From positions 232,925,178 to 232,989,177 of the forward strand of contig CM057009.1 in NCBI GenBank assembly GCA_029891345.1: 64,000 nt of DNA, in the 5' to 3' direction. The stretch comes from Dryococelus australis (taxonomy: Eukaryota; Arthropoda; Insecta; Phasmatodea; Phasmatidae). Of this stretch, positions 1-10,694 are shown one piece after another (the stretch's first letter is position 1; the number at the start of each line of letters is the position of its first letter). The notes under the pieces are model-generated. The model did not search any database. It was not told where the DNA came from and saw only the letters and a program-made list of their open reading frames with translations. The translations under genes were made by a program, and so were the position numbers.

Positions 1-210
1 TGTTTCTCATTGGCTAAATAGTAAAATATGTTCCACCCGACCAATCGGTGTGTAGTCGGCAAGCCTCCACCACCTCCGTTAGACCCCCGTCAATGTTTCT
101 CATTGGTTAATTAGTCATGTCCGTTCCATCCCCTCCAATATCTTCCATTGGCTTTATAAAATGCGTCTCCGAGGTCCCTGGGAAAAGTTATACCTCGCTA
201 TTTTGAGAGT
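1..210 (+). repeat. Polinton A left terminal inverted repeat (inner part)
   Basis: This stretch is the inner part of an inverted repeat whose partner runs on the opposite strand from about 9118 rightwards. Bases 125-210 pair with 9118-9240: the partner's reverse complement repeats the GAGAAAAAGTT.TACCTCGCT and GGATGTGACTAAT blocks with a few changes. It holds CCAAT boxes in both orientations (ATTGG at 9-13, 102-106 and 147-151; CCAATCGG at 41-48). The outer part lies left of the window, so the true element end and target-site duplication are not visible. Confidence 0.75.
134..185 (+). promoter_or_regulatory. CCAAT/TATA promoter in the Polinton A left terminus
   Basis: A reversed CCAAT box (CCATTGG, 146-152) is followed at once by a TATA box (TATAAAA, 155-161). 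A start near 185 would give a short leader before the first ATG of the open frame at 247. The right terminus has the same block pointing inwards, but its TATA is changed to TTATTAAG (near 9171-9178). Promoter function is inferred from the motifs only. Confidence 0.5.
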
Positions 211-246
211 AGAGCCCGGTAATCATTTCCTTTTCAATAATCTGTT

Positions 247-1181
247 ATGATAGCCATGTCATCAAGTACAGAAGAAATCATCGACATCGAAAAAATGACC
301 GTCGCCGAACTTTCTCCATTCAGGTCAGAAGACACGAGCAAGTACAGTGAACTGACTTGGGAGTACCGACACGTAAGTTTTCGAGATGCTAGAGGCATTC
401 TGCAAATTCAATTTTGCGACGCCGCAATTCACTGGCTAAGCTGCTACGATGAGTTTGAAGGCTAGTACATGCTGAACACGGTAATGTGCGAATACAAGAA
501 CTCCTACGTGTACAATTTATACCCCGACTCTACGCTTCCCTGTTTGCTGGAGAAGTTGAAAAACAAAATTGCTATGTTCATGTAATCAAGGCAAGAACGT
601 ACGAAAGTTTATTGTACGAACTGTTCCGAGAAAATAAAAATAATTACGTGTGTAAATGGCTGGAGAAATGCGATGGACTTAACCACGTCGTGAAAAGGCA
701 AGGATTTTCGGACTGGACCTCCAACTGCATGCCGTTTGCATGCGAAGTGTACCTAGGCAGGAGGCCGAGACCATTCGCCAAGTTTTCTCGCAACGACGGA
801 GCACGTTCAGACGACAATTTTAATCCAGAGAAACAATACGCAAGTATATCTCCTCTACTGTAACCTACACGGACCAGCCGTCAGCTACCGTGACCGTGGA
901 GCGATGTGACGTAAATGTTCGTTTCCTCCTCCTCGAAAGAAGAATAATATATGTTAAGGTGTTTGGATTAACAGTGCAAGATTGCAATAGTGACGATTAT
1001 GTTGTTCATTTGTGCCGTCCTCAAACGAAGTTCCCCACAAACATTGGAAATTTTAAAAAAGAAATTGCGGAGGAAAGACGTACAACCAAGTACGACAGGG
1101 GAAATTGCGAAATTATTCACGAAATTAAAAAAAAATGACAAACTGTTTAATGTACGTATGGAACGATGTGACGGCGCTTAA
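247..1181 (+). pseudogene. Left-end gene of Polinton A, unknown function, broken
   Basis: Three overlapping plus-strand open pieces (247-465, 486-863 and 890-1181, in different frames) look like one decayed gene directly downstream of the terminal CCAAT/TATA promoter. I do not recognise the family. The second piece has LLYELFRENKNNYVCKWLEKCDG and the third ends in a similar LFTKLKKNDKLFNVRMERCDG-type stretch, so the protein probably had an internal repeat with a Cys-Asp-Gly ending. No membrane segment or catalytic motif is evident. In B2 the matching position relative to the penton gene carries the major capsid gene, but no capsid motif was found here. Confidence 0.35.
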
Positions 1182-1492
1182 CACAGTTGGAGGTTACAAC
1201 GCCTTCGAACCCATGGCCAGAGATGCTCGTGTGTGCTTGCGCATACGAGCTTTTCTCTATCTATAGAAAATCTCAAGTGATGAAAACCTCCCATTCCACC
1301 CGCAATTTTTTTGTTTTGTTGAAACATACTGTGTAAACAACATAATTGTGTACATTATTAATAGTATCGAAGGGAAATAAAAGTATCTTAGGCTTAAGGA
1401 AAATCGATATTAATTCATAATTTTTCATTTTTATCAGTAAGTTGTTTGTTAAATATATATTCATATTGTAATATTCGTGTTTACTAAGTTTG

Positions 1493-2104
1493 TCAGTAAA
1501 TTTGTTTATCGCGGATTCTCTTTGCAACGATCGGAACGTAAATGAGCATGCTTGGATATTCTACGATTCTATATCCAGGACCTACGGTGGGGAAAAACTC
1601 GTAAATAGTACTGCTCAGTTTCCCATTCACGTACCTGCAACTTGCCAAGTTACAGTTTATGTGTATGACGTTGACTGGAAATATGTTTACAGCCCGCAAC
1701 AACTCGTGTTTCATTTATGCTTCGTACACTCTGGCTTCGTACCCCAGTATGGGCCCGATAGTATCCAGTTCCGTGAGTTCTACATCGGCGGTTCAAAACA
1801 TTTCAGCCTCCAGGGTATTCAGATTTCCATGCAGATCAAATGTAATGTCGTGGGGTAGCGATTTCATTATGAAGTATTCCATAACCTTCAGCTCCTATGC
1901 CCCAGTGGGAATGCTGATTTCTTTCTCATCTCCTGCCAACATGTACAGGAATGTGGAATTCATGTTTCCTTCTATGTTGGATATGGAGTTGTAAGTTTGA
2001 AAGTCCACTAGCCCCACACACCATTCACCCTCCACCTCCAAGGGAGGGTAAAAACTAGCCCTCAGCTCGGACGTTTTACCACTCAGAATGATGGATACCG
2101 ACAT
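1493..2104 (-). pseudogene. Polinton A penton (minor capsid) protein, frameshifted
   Basis: Read leftwards from 2104, the product begins MSVSIILSGKTSELRASFYP and continues with EGEWCVGLVDFQTYNSISNI, the N-terminal hallmark of Polinton/adintovirus penton (minor capsid, single jelly-roll) proteins, followed by a KEISIPTG stretch. A second piece (1714-1493), in another frame, carries the family's middle section with NIFPVNVIHINCNL and EFFPTVGPGYRIVEYP. At least one frameshift lies near 1715-1895 and the C-terminus appears shortened, ending in AT-rich DNA by about 1490. It is divergent from the plus-strand ATPase/integrase block and downstream of the protease on the same strand. The homologous B2 gene is at about 30567-31260. 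Confidence 0.8.
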
Positions 2105-2199
2105 ATTGATGAGATCGGTATGGCTGACACAGCCCTTTATATACCTTGCAAATTATATCGATCTTTTTCTCCCCAGTTTATCACTGGAAATCGCGATCG

Positions 2200-2560
2200 C
2201 TTAAAAATCGCAGAGACAGTGTTCACAGTTCCACATGTTGGGCATCTGCTCCGACTTGTAGTTTTGTGTCAGTTTACAATTTTTCTGGTACTCACGCAGT
2301 TCCACAAATTCCCAAAACTGTCATAATATATTGCACGTTTGCCATGTTTTACATAAGTTACCCAGTGTGTGCCAGGCCCAGCCATCGTGTCCAGATTAAT
2401 TATTGGACATTCATGTCTCTTGGGTTTAACGGGCAAAGCATCTTTCGTTAACACTTCTCTAAAATTATGTATTTTCAATTTCTGCGCAGAGTTCCAAATC
2501 CATGTTCGTTAATGGATGTCTAGGCAGCGTCATTTTGATTTCCTTCTTCAATTTTTTTCC
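2200..2560 (-). pseudogene. Adenain-like cysteine protease of Polinton A, broken
   Basis: The open piece 2478-2269 carries GPGTHWVTYVKHG, with the catalytic His of the adenain/C5-like maturation protease at residue 38, followed by YYDSFGNL. The upstream LTNMDLELCAEIENT stretch (about 2555-2490) lies in another frame, and the Cys-containing NCEHCLC stretch near 2208-2248 in a third. So His and Cys are both still encoded but split by at least two frameshifts. In the family this enzyme processes capsid and pVI-like precursors. It sits between the pVI-like gene and the penton gene on the same strand, as in B2. Confidence 0.8.
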
Positions 2561-2589
2561 TATTTTCTTCCCCCTGGCATTTGATACCC

Positions 2590-2925
2590 CTCCTCTTCTT
2601 CCCCGATATGAGTGGCGAATATAGAGTCCTTTGCTGCTTTTTTTTACCCATGGCGATAGCTTCCAATGTTCTGTTAGAGCAGTGGGTTTCCTCTACCTGT
2701 TTTCGATTGTTCGAAGCGCCACTTCACAGCACTAACGATATTCGTGACTGCCCGGCAATATCGGCCAGAGCGCCGATTGCAGGTATCAGTGCAGGCAAGA
2801 ACCCGCCTACCTTGTTCTTCCCTTTAGTTTTTGGTCTTTCGAGGGTTGTGCTGAGAAGACTTTTTGCTTGTACGTAATTTCTCGCCTAGTTTCACCTTGA
2901 ATTTTATGATGTTGGATAAAGAATC
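2590..2925 (-). pseudogene. pVI-like minor virion protein of Polinton A, broken
   Basis: Reading leftwards from about 2920, a strongly basic start (VKLGEKLRTSKKS) is followed, after a frame change, by GGFLPALIPAIGALAALIAG (about 2825-2765) and then TLEAIAMGKKKQQ. The Gly-Gly-Phe-Leu-Pro hydrophobic segment after a basic N-terminus is typical of the small pVI/pX-like protein encoded beside the protease in Polintons and adintoviruses. In-frame stops and a shift interrupt it. It is the first gene of the minus-strand block in A; B2 has the matching decayed gene on plus at about 29820-30235. Confidence 0.65.
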
Positions 2926-3180
2926 TGCCTAGTGTTCAGATCCTTGTTTAGGGGGTACGCAATGTCGGTTATTTTTGCTCACACCTCATCCAGCGCGTTG
3001 AAAACTGTGTCGTTGCTCTAGCTTAGTTCCACAGAACTTGGACTGGATGATGATCCCGTGACCGGATTTCAATCTTTACCTCACTGTGAATCGAATTAAA
3101 CTTTCCTACAAAAGAGGCATATTCTTCTTTCATTTTTTTTTGTTTCAGTTTCAGTCTATATTCGGATCACTAAGGATGCA

Positions 3181-4230
3181 ATGATGCATCTACTGTGTCG
3201 CTTCTGCGGTAAAGCATTTACAGCTTTGCGGAATTCACGACGACACGAAATAACTACCTGCAAGATGAAAACGTTGAAAATTTCATTTTGATGCAAACTC
3301 TGCAACAGGCAGTTTACACGGAATGATGTTTTGAAGAGACATGCTAAAACTTATAGCATTGGTTCTCTGCAAATAAAATCAGCTCTGCGTCCGCACTCAG
3401 CACGGCGCGCTCTGCAATCGGCTCGGCATTCAGCATCGCACTTAGCTCCGCATGCTCCTCAAACTCCACAAGCTCTGCATGCTCCACCTACTCCAGAAGC
3501 TCCACAAGCTCCGCATGCTCCGCATGTTCCACCTGCTCCGCATGCTCCGCAAAGTTTTAGTGGTAACATACATATTATCAAGCACGCTGTTACTCTACCT
3601 ATATGCATTCATGCCGAAGATGAAGATATTTCACACGAATCATACCACGGTGCCCTGTTGCCTACTAGCATGCGAGGTCTGATATGCGGACCATCGGGTT
3701 GCGGCAAGACATGCGTCCTACTGAGCCTGCTCGAGGAACCGAATGACCTTCGGTTCTAGAACATGTACATTTATTGGAAATCGCTCCAGCAAACGAAATA
3801 CCAAAGATTAACGTTAGTACTTCAAGTTGTTGAAGGTATGAAATATTTCCCTCGCACCGATAATGAAACCGTCGAACCACTCTTCCAAACTCGATATTTG
3901 TCTTCGACGATATTTCCTTCAAAAAACAAACTTGCATCCAGGAGTATTTTAGCTTCGGATGGCATGCGTACATGGACTGTGTACCTCGGCCAGACTTATT
4001 CGAATATACTCAAACAAATGCTCCTCAAACTCCACAAGTTCTGCATGCTCCACCTGCTCCGGAAGCTCCACAAGCTCCGCATGTTCCACATGCTCCAACA
4101 TAGGCGATATATATATATATATCGCCTTTGTTTGGAGTGAATCATTCACGATTTTTTTTCCTAAACCTGCTTTATCGAGGTGCCAGACACACATATCCAA
4201 TATATTCTGGCTATGCCTTGCGACGTAAGT
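3181..4230 (+). pseudogene. Zinc-finger plus A32/FtsK-type packaging ATPase of Polinton A
   Basis: One frame runs from ATG at 3181. It encodes two zinc-finger-like units (CRFCGKAFTALRNSRRHE, then CKLCNRQFTRNDVLKRH), a Pro/His/Ala-rich low-complexity tract (about 3447-3550) and the packaging ATPase. Walker A GPSGCGKT is at 3688-3711. Walker B VFDD is at 3900-3911, but in a different frame. Stops interrupt it at 3289-3291 (TGA) and 3757-3759 (TAG). Family role: pumping genome into capsids. The finger-ATPase arrangement may be a true fusion or two adjoining genes now in one frame. The C-terminus runs into a second copy of the low-complexity tract (4018-4098) and is not recognisable after that. 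Confidence 0.8.
4018..4130 (+). repeat. Second copy of the Pro/His/Ala-coding tract plus TA palindrome
   Basis: The CTCCACAAGCTCCGCATG-type repeat of 3447-3550 reappears here, after the ATPase motifs and in a different frame. It ends at a perfect short palindrome AGGCG(AT)nCGCCT at about 4105-4129. This looks like a local duplication or a recombination joint. Confidence 0.6.
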
Positions 4231-4473
4231 TTTCATAACCAGGTTGGACGGTAAACATTTTGTTGCTCCTTCAATTCAACTCGTCTCTGTGGGTTCGATA
4301 TGTTGTTCAAGTATATTATCCATTCCTCCGCACCTCCCACATGCTGGTTGACAGCTACCAAATCTTCAACTACTTTGTTCTTCACACTTTTCAATTTTCG
4401 GCCAATAAGAGACAAGTTTTCTCTATGTGCAGGGGCGAAGCGATTCTGATTCGCCAAATTTGGAAATGCTTCC

Positions 4474-4566
<93 letters not shown>
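4474..4566. repeat. (TA)n-(CA)n microsatellite
   Basis: About 37 TA dinucleotides followed by nine CA dinucleotides. Apparent long reading frames rich in YIYIYI are artefacts of this tract. Confidence 0.95.
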
Positions 4567-4595
4567 TGCACGAAAAGTCTTCCACTCAGTGAACG

Positions 4596-5481
4596 ATGGA
4601 TAACCGAGCCGAACTGGTGTGCGAGCTTCAGCGAGCAATCGAGGAGGTACAGGCCAAATACTTCCTCGCGAAAACTAACATAATGGCCGTCGAGACTCGA
4701 AGGGAGGAGGCTCTCAAACCTATTTCACTCCGGCTGGATGAAAATAGAAAAAAAATTGAGTGACGATGCTCGCAATGATATCAAACGTGAAATCAAGGTG
4801 GGAGAATCAACCCCCAATGCTTAAACGGAAAAGTCCACAATTGAACGAATCGGAAGGTGCCATCAATAGCGACGAAGATGATTTTCCCCATATCGATTTA
4901 CTGCGTGCACGAGAAAGGAAACGAACCCGGGAGTGTGGACCTGAGTTGGGTATTCTTCTATCTCATTACATCGCTTCCTACTCCATACTCCCGACAAGAC
5001 TTATGGTCTGCAGAAAAGTGGTGGAAAATGGTTTCTCGGAAACAAGGAAGATTTGTTTTTATCCAGGGATGTACAGCAGATCGGCAAGCGCAAAGTGAAA
5101 ATGACACAGGAGTTGGGCGAACTTTTGTTTCGTAAGCATCCCGGACACTACTCCGAATCGGATTTGCGCAAGTACCGCCGCCTGCTACAGTCCAGTCGCG
5201 CTCATTTCGCCGAGAATAATCCCTCAGCGTGGCGATTTAATGATATGACGCATAAAAAATTTCCCATTATATCCAGACTGTTTCCCTATGTATGTGAAAT
5301 TGACTGATCGGGATTGACTCTGAAATTGGACAGCAGAAAAATATCGACTATCAGTATTGGAATGATCCGATCGAGTTGGTAGATAGGCTGAGATTTTGGT
5401 CACTTCACTGTCTGCAGGTAACTGCTTGCACACCAATGAAATAATTCCCATCATCGTATAACTCTCAGAGGCGGGCTACGT
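4596..5481 (+). pseudogene. Conserved Polinton gene 'X' of element A, broken
   Basis: This gene lies immediately before the integrase and matches, by motif, the corresponding gene of B2. It probably starts at ATG 4596 (MDNRAELVCELQRAIEEVQA, coiled-coil-like). Later pieces in other frames show GGKWFLGN (about 5017-5045), LLFRKHPGHYSESDLRKYRRL (from about 5116) and NDPIELVDRLRFWSLHCLQV (about 5353-5415). The KWFLG and ELVDRLR motifs recur in many Polintons in this position. The molecular function is not established. At least three frameshifts or stops separate the pieces. Confidence 0.65.
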
Positions 5482-5487
5482 TTCGAG

Positions 5488-6411
5488 ATGAGCAAGTGTT
5501 CCGTTGCCGGCGAGTTGCACAAATACGCTAAGATAAATTACCCACGAAAAAAAATACGTTATGAACGGTCTGTACGATACCTTCCAATCCGACCTGATCG
5601 AAAGCAAGACTTTGCTCGTGCGAATAAAGGCCACCGATACATTTTAACCATGATCAATACCTATAGCAAAATCGTCTGCGCCAGACCTCTCAAATCGAAG
5701 AATGCACTCGATGTGGCGAAAGCTGTGGCAAGCGTATTGCGCGAAGGACACGTACCGAAAAATCTCCACACCGACGACTGTAAATAATACTTAAATCCTA
5801 TTTTCCGTGCTCTGATGAAAAAAAAAAAACATAATATCAATCACTATTCCACATTCTCTGGGCTCAAGGCTAGCATCGCCGAGAGTTTTCACAGGACTCT
5901 AAAAGCTAAACTGTGGAGACATTTCATGGCGAATGGAAACTACAAGTGGTTGACACTACCCCCGAAAATTGTACGTGAGTATAATTCTACCGTTCATTCT
6001 ACCACTTGCATGAAGCCCGAAGACATGAACAACGACTCACTGCTTCGAACGTCGTATACTATTCCGAAGAGGCGGGTCCCTCGAAATACTAGAGTCAAGA
6101 TCGGTTACTTGGTGCAGATTTCGAAAAAACGTGGAATTTTCCACAAAGGCTTCCATCAGAACTTGTCTGCAGAGCTGTACAATGTGGTGCTTATACGACA
6201 TACGTACCCATTCATGTTTTACCTCGAGAACCTGCGTGGCGAACCCATGATTAGTAGATTTTACGCCAAAGATATCTGGCCTACACAGTTTCCAGACGTG
6301 TACTTGGCGGAGAAGATGATGAAACGATGTAATGGCCGTGTGTACGTGCGGTGGCTGGGTCACTCGAAGCGTGATGATTCCTGGGTTGACAAGAAGGGCA
6401 TTTTGTCGTAA
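5488..6411 (+). pseudogene. Polinton A integrase (rve family) with C-terminal chromodomain
   Basis: A retroviral-type integrase that would insert the element. All three catalytic acids can be seen: Asp in QSDLIE (GAC 5591-5593, in a shifted frame), Asp in HTDD (5773-5775) and Glu in AESFHRTLK (GAG 5881-5883). A stop separates 5488-5787 from 5815-6411, and a compensated frameshift covers about 5560-5630. The last 37 residues (DVYLAEKMMKRCNGRVYVRW and following) form a chromodomain, usual in Polinton integrases and thought to read chromatin at target sites. It is the last gene of the plus-strand block. Confidence 0.88.
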
Positions 6412-6648
6412 TAACCTGCTACAACTAACATTTAATCTAAAACGTATAATTTTTTTTACTATAGTAAATATTTGCATGTTTTATTGAACTGTTTTGCTTT
6501 CTTTCATTTATATCCACTCCCAATGCATACGGCCTGTTGTGTATGCACTCATGGGTACGAACAATGTACTCGTTTATATTTTTAAAAAACTATGAAACGG
6601 ATACATTTTCTGCACCTTAGGGGATGTGTGCCTATTTTTTTTTCGCTT

Positions 6649-6734
<86 letters not shown>

Positions 6735-6907
6735 AAAAAATTTCCCTTGGTGACATACATAGTGGCTGGTCATGACGTTTTTTTCTCGCATAGGTGTTAC
6801 ACGTCTTTAAATATAAATGTATTTTGTCGGTTGACGAGGCAACAAAGAAATTTTTTCATGGGCGTCTTTTGGGTTTCGCGAGTGTTGGTCAGTATTCTGT
6901 GTACGTA

Positions 6908-6971
<64 letters not shown>

Positions 6972-8300
6972 GGTGGGCCTTGGCAGTGCAGGGGGAAATT
7001 GTATACTATATATATCTTCTGCACTAGTTTTGTCATTGTCATGTTACCGCCTGTATTCAGCCAGGTGCAGAACCTGGACCTTCCGTATGTCTAGTTGGCA
7101 TGTATAAGTTTTCTCGTCAGTTTGTTCCCCTGGCTATATAACAAGTAGCACGTATTTAGTTCCATCTGTTCAGTTAAAAACAAATTGGGTTTGTTCCCCC
7201 GGACAATCTAGTGTCGTACGTGTTTTTTCCACCAGTAATGTACAATTTTTTTTTCTTCGTTCTGTGTGTATTTTTCTTACCAGTACTGTACCATATTTTC
7301 TCTCGTTCATGTACAGTGAATACGTTTCTTTCGTTGCTATGTTCTCTGTTTTTTTTTTTTTTCATAACTCAGTATGTCCCCACCAGAATAATTATTTTCC
7401 CGTCCGGTACTGTAACATGTATAGTTTTCATAACTATTGTACTGTATTTATCCTGTATGCCCCCACCAGAATAACTTATTTTGGCTAGTGAGTGTTTGAG
7501 GTGCTTCAGACGTTAAGTGTGAAATATTTCTCATGCATTTATTCCTGGTGATGTGCAGCTACCTCTGGAGCTCAGTTCTGTGTGTGTGTGGAAGCCGGCG
7601 CCCGACGCTGGCTGGCCAGCACGATGCTGCGACATGTTGTTACATCCGTCGAACTGCAAAAGTGCTGATGTTGCAAAATGCTTCCGGCGGACACGCTCAT
7701 CTGCCGGCGCCTTGAGAGCGGCGGCAATCGCAGCCGCCTGGAGCTACACGCTCTTGCTTGGTTTTGGAGTTAAATTATATTCGTAAAACTTAGTATGTAT
7801 ATATGTTCGTTTGTGATGGCTTGCGTCTGTCTCTTTTCCTTTTGTACCTACATTCAGTATACCTTTACGATGTAGCAACTTTGAAACATCTATGTATATC
7901 AGCCATGTATTTTTTAACCACTGATGCTAAACATTTTCTTTAGCGGTCGTGTTTTTTTAATAAAACGTTATTTACAATATAGTAAAGCTGGGTACAAAAA
8001 CATTTCCTTTACCAATAGTGTTTGTTTTAAACGCTGATACAAAACAGTTTTTAACTTACGTGAGCAGGGCGTAACATGGGATATGCAATAAAAAAACACA
8101 TTTATTTATTTACACGCATCACAATACTGTTCTGTTCTACATACATAGGACACGAAGATTCTTGTTCGTGTCTGTAATATACACATTTCTTTTTTCAGTC
8201 TTTGAGGTAGTTACAAACACGTAATATTGTTTTATATGTACCGTGAATCATCACACATCCAGAGCCTTAATGCTTGGGCATTGCACGACGCTCATCGTCC
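6412..8300. other. Non-coding interval in Polinton A, AT-rich with microsatellites
   Basis: No credible gene is seen. It holds (TA)n tracts at 6649-6731 and 6915-6970. At 7130-7480 there is a diffuse array of CCACCAGTAATGTAC- and CCACCAGAATAA-like units in T-rich sequence. A GC- and CpG-rich patch lies at about 7590-7760. In a complete Polinton of this gene order a polymerase B gene would be expected on this side, but no polymerase motif was found. Confidence 0.6.
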
Positions 8301-8304
8301 ATTT

Positions 8305-9138
8305 TCACAGTCGTGAAGCCATGCGACATACTTCTCTACCAGCCGCCTGAACAGAGGATATAGTTGTTGTGCTTAGAGTTCCACAATTTTCGTACCGGCA
8401 GGACACACACTGCGCATCGCCGACTCTTGGCGATACATGTACACGGGGTAGCCAGGAATTATGGCTTTCTCCAACACTTTGTGAATGTCCCCGTACGGAA
8501 TATTTCCCTCGTTCCACCTAAGTCCTCGCATCTGCTGGCGGTATGCCTGATGCGTGGTGTGGTCGAGGTGTCCCCATTGGTATGGTGGTGAAAATTAAAC
8601 ATTGTGGTATGCTCGTCGTCGCTGTACGAGATGCCAATCTGCTTGATGACGTACGAGTGCAGCGCACGAAAACCTTGGATTTGCAAAATAGTTTTTTCCA
8701 CAGACACTATACATTTTTTTACAAAGTCATTTCACACTGTGCTCACTCGTGTTCTGGGATTGCTTTCTCGTCGCTGGATACTGCTTGCCAGTAGAAAACT
8801 TGCACGAGGGTGGTCGCTGCCAGGGCTGCTCTGCTGACCTTGCACCAGCCCTTGCGGTGGGCCGTGTAGGAAAATGAGATAGTGCAGCCCTCGAAACACT
8901 CATTGCATAGGAGGCAGTCCCGTATGTCTTCGTCCAGCTATAAGTAGGTCGGAAAATACTTGAATACTGCCGAAATTCCGCATGGTGCGTACATCAGCAG
9001 GAACTTTTTTGGCAGGTATGGTAACTCGTCCCGTTTTTCCACGGCACTAAGCGAACGCACTCTTTCGAATACTAAAATGGATGAAAGGATTTTTGAGCAT
9101 TTGAACAACATGCGTACATTTCTAAGAGCGAGGTACAA
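8305..9138 (-). pseudogene. Right-end minus-strand gene(s) of Polinton A, unknown
   Basis: Two main open pieces read leftwards from the right terminus: 9138-8938 (MYLALRNVRMLFKCSKILSS) and 8707-8459 (MSVEKTILQIQGFRALHSYV), with 8517-8305 overlapping in another frame. The second has an 'ILQIQGF...YVIKQIGISYSD' start and several Cys/His downstream. This loosely recalls short proteins with a VDIQGF-like start found in arthropod mobile DNA, but I cannot assign it firmly. A Cys-rich stretch (DCLLCNECFEG) lies between the pieces. The gene mirrors the left-end gene, starting just inside the right terminal repeat. Confidence 0.35.
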
Positions 9139-9680
9139 CTTTTTCTCAGAGACACTCGGGAACGCGTCTTAATAAGTCAATCGAAGTGATTGGAAGAGGT
9201 GGAATGGATGTGACTAATATGCCAATGATAAACAGATCGAACAAAAAGTGAGTAATTAGCCAATCGGGTAGATTGGCGGGAGTGAAGCATGCGATGAATT
9301 AACCAATGAGAATCATTGGATCGAGCGAAAAGTCAGTAAATAGCCAATCGGATTGAGTGACGGGGGTGGCACGAAGGTTTCCGAAGGTAACCGAGACTAT
9401 CAGCCAATCGGGAAGGTTGTCACGTGACTAATTAGCCAACGAGAAGGTTTTCACGTGGGGGGGGGGGGATGGAGCAAATGTTTCCGAAGACACCAGAGTA
9501 ATCGGCCAATGGGAAAATAGGGAATCGAATGGAAGAAAGTAATTAGACAATGAGAATAATTGGTGGGGTGTGGGGGGGGGGGGGGGGGGTGATAGGGAAC
9601 CGATGTGCGAGCGAACTTGGTGGAGGATTTCCGTCAGTCGAACAGCTGTGAGCAAACGGGCAATGGGCGGTAAGTAGGAG
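9118..9680. repeat. Polinton A right terminal inverted repeat with CCAAT-box array
   Basis: The inner 120 bases pair with 125-210 of the window. Outwards, CCAAT boxes recur at irregular 30-60 bp spacing, each in an AGCCAATCGG-like context: near 9221, 9254, 9300, 9341, 9402, 9435 (CCAACGAG), 9505 and 9548. GTGAGTAATTAGCCAATC-type blocks and G-runs (9458-9468, 9572-9588) separate them. Its outer limit is not defined; related sequence continues to about 10160. Confidence 0.7.
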
Positions 9681-9769
9681 GGAGAAGAAGCATGCTCGCA
9701 AAAAAAAAAATTAATAAAATGTTTTTATACAATTTATAAGAAATTTTTTAATGAAAATGTTTTAATAAA

Positions 9770-10160
9770 GTGAGAGGAGCATGCCAATATGGCGGCCTCC
9801 AGGAATGTATAAACAAATTACGAATGAAAAAAAAAATGGCCGTCTCCAGTAACACGTGAACAAATGACAGACAAAAATCAAGATGGTGGAATGAGTATTG
9901 GCGAGGGGAATGGGGGTGAGGGCATCAGTCGTCTGCTTGAGTCGAATAGGGGTGAGTAATTGGTGGTGCTGGGGGGTCCTTCGTAAATGTAAGTTTTTGA
10001 AAACATTTTTTAGGGAAATTTTGAGAGAAAAGAGGGGAATTGTTAGGGAAAATTGTCGCCAACAATTATGGTGGCCTCCAGTAACATGTAAAAAAAATTA
10101 CGAACGAAAAAAAATCATGATGGCAGTCTCCAGTAATGCACATAAGCTTTTTTTTTAATA
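9770..10160. repeat. AAnATGGCGGC subterminal repeats right of Polinton A
   Basis: Degenerate units of about 50 bp carry an ATGGCGGCCTCCAGTAACA.GT.AACAAAT.AC core (9789, 9836, 10070 and 10120 regions). The same core, and an identical 16-base GGGTGAGTAATTGGTG (9950-9965 and 24405-24420), occur in the inverted repeats of element B1. The two elements therefore share a terminal repeat family. AT-rich filler follows to about 10380. Confidence 0.6.
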
Positions 10161-10572
10161 AACCTTTACTGATTTTTTAATAAGAAATTTTAAGAGAATT
10201 TTTTTAGGGAAAAGGGCAAATTTCGAGGGAAAAGTTAAAATGGCCACAAGGGGAAAAACTTTTTAATAAGAAATTCTTAATAAATTTTTTAAAATAAATT
10301 TTTAAAACACATTTTGATTTTTAAAACGATTTTTTATAAAATTTTTGTAATAAATTCTTTATAATTTTTTGGAATTGTTTGCTATTTTTTGTGTTTTTAG
10401 GATCAGAGGTCACCGGGGTCAAGGTAAATCACGGAACAAAGGTAAATGTCAGGGTTAATGACATCCAAAATGGCGTATGGTGATATAACATCATTGCTGC
10501 GGGGCGAATCCGAATCCGACTCCCCAATCCCTTGCAAGTCAACCACCTTTTCCCTACTTCTCATATCTGTCG

Positions 10573-10694
<122 letters not shown>

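Noticed and set aside
4233-7094. Long frames coding YIYIYIYI runs (also at 10446-10756 and 30731-30967)
   Set aside because: They are read-through of (TA)n microsatellites in all frames, not proteins.
6412-8300. Search for a polymerase B gene in Polinton A
   Set aside because: No motif A, B or C or exonuclease signature was found in any frame. The interval is also too short for the gene.
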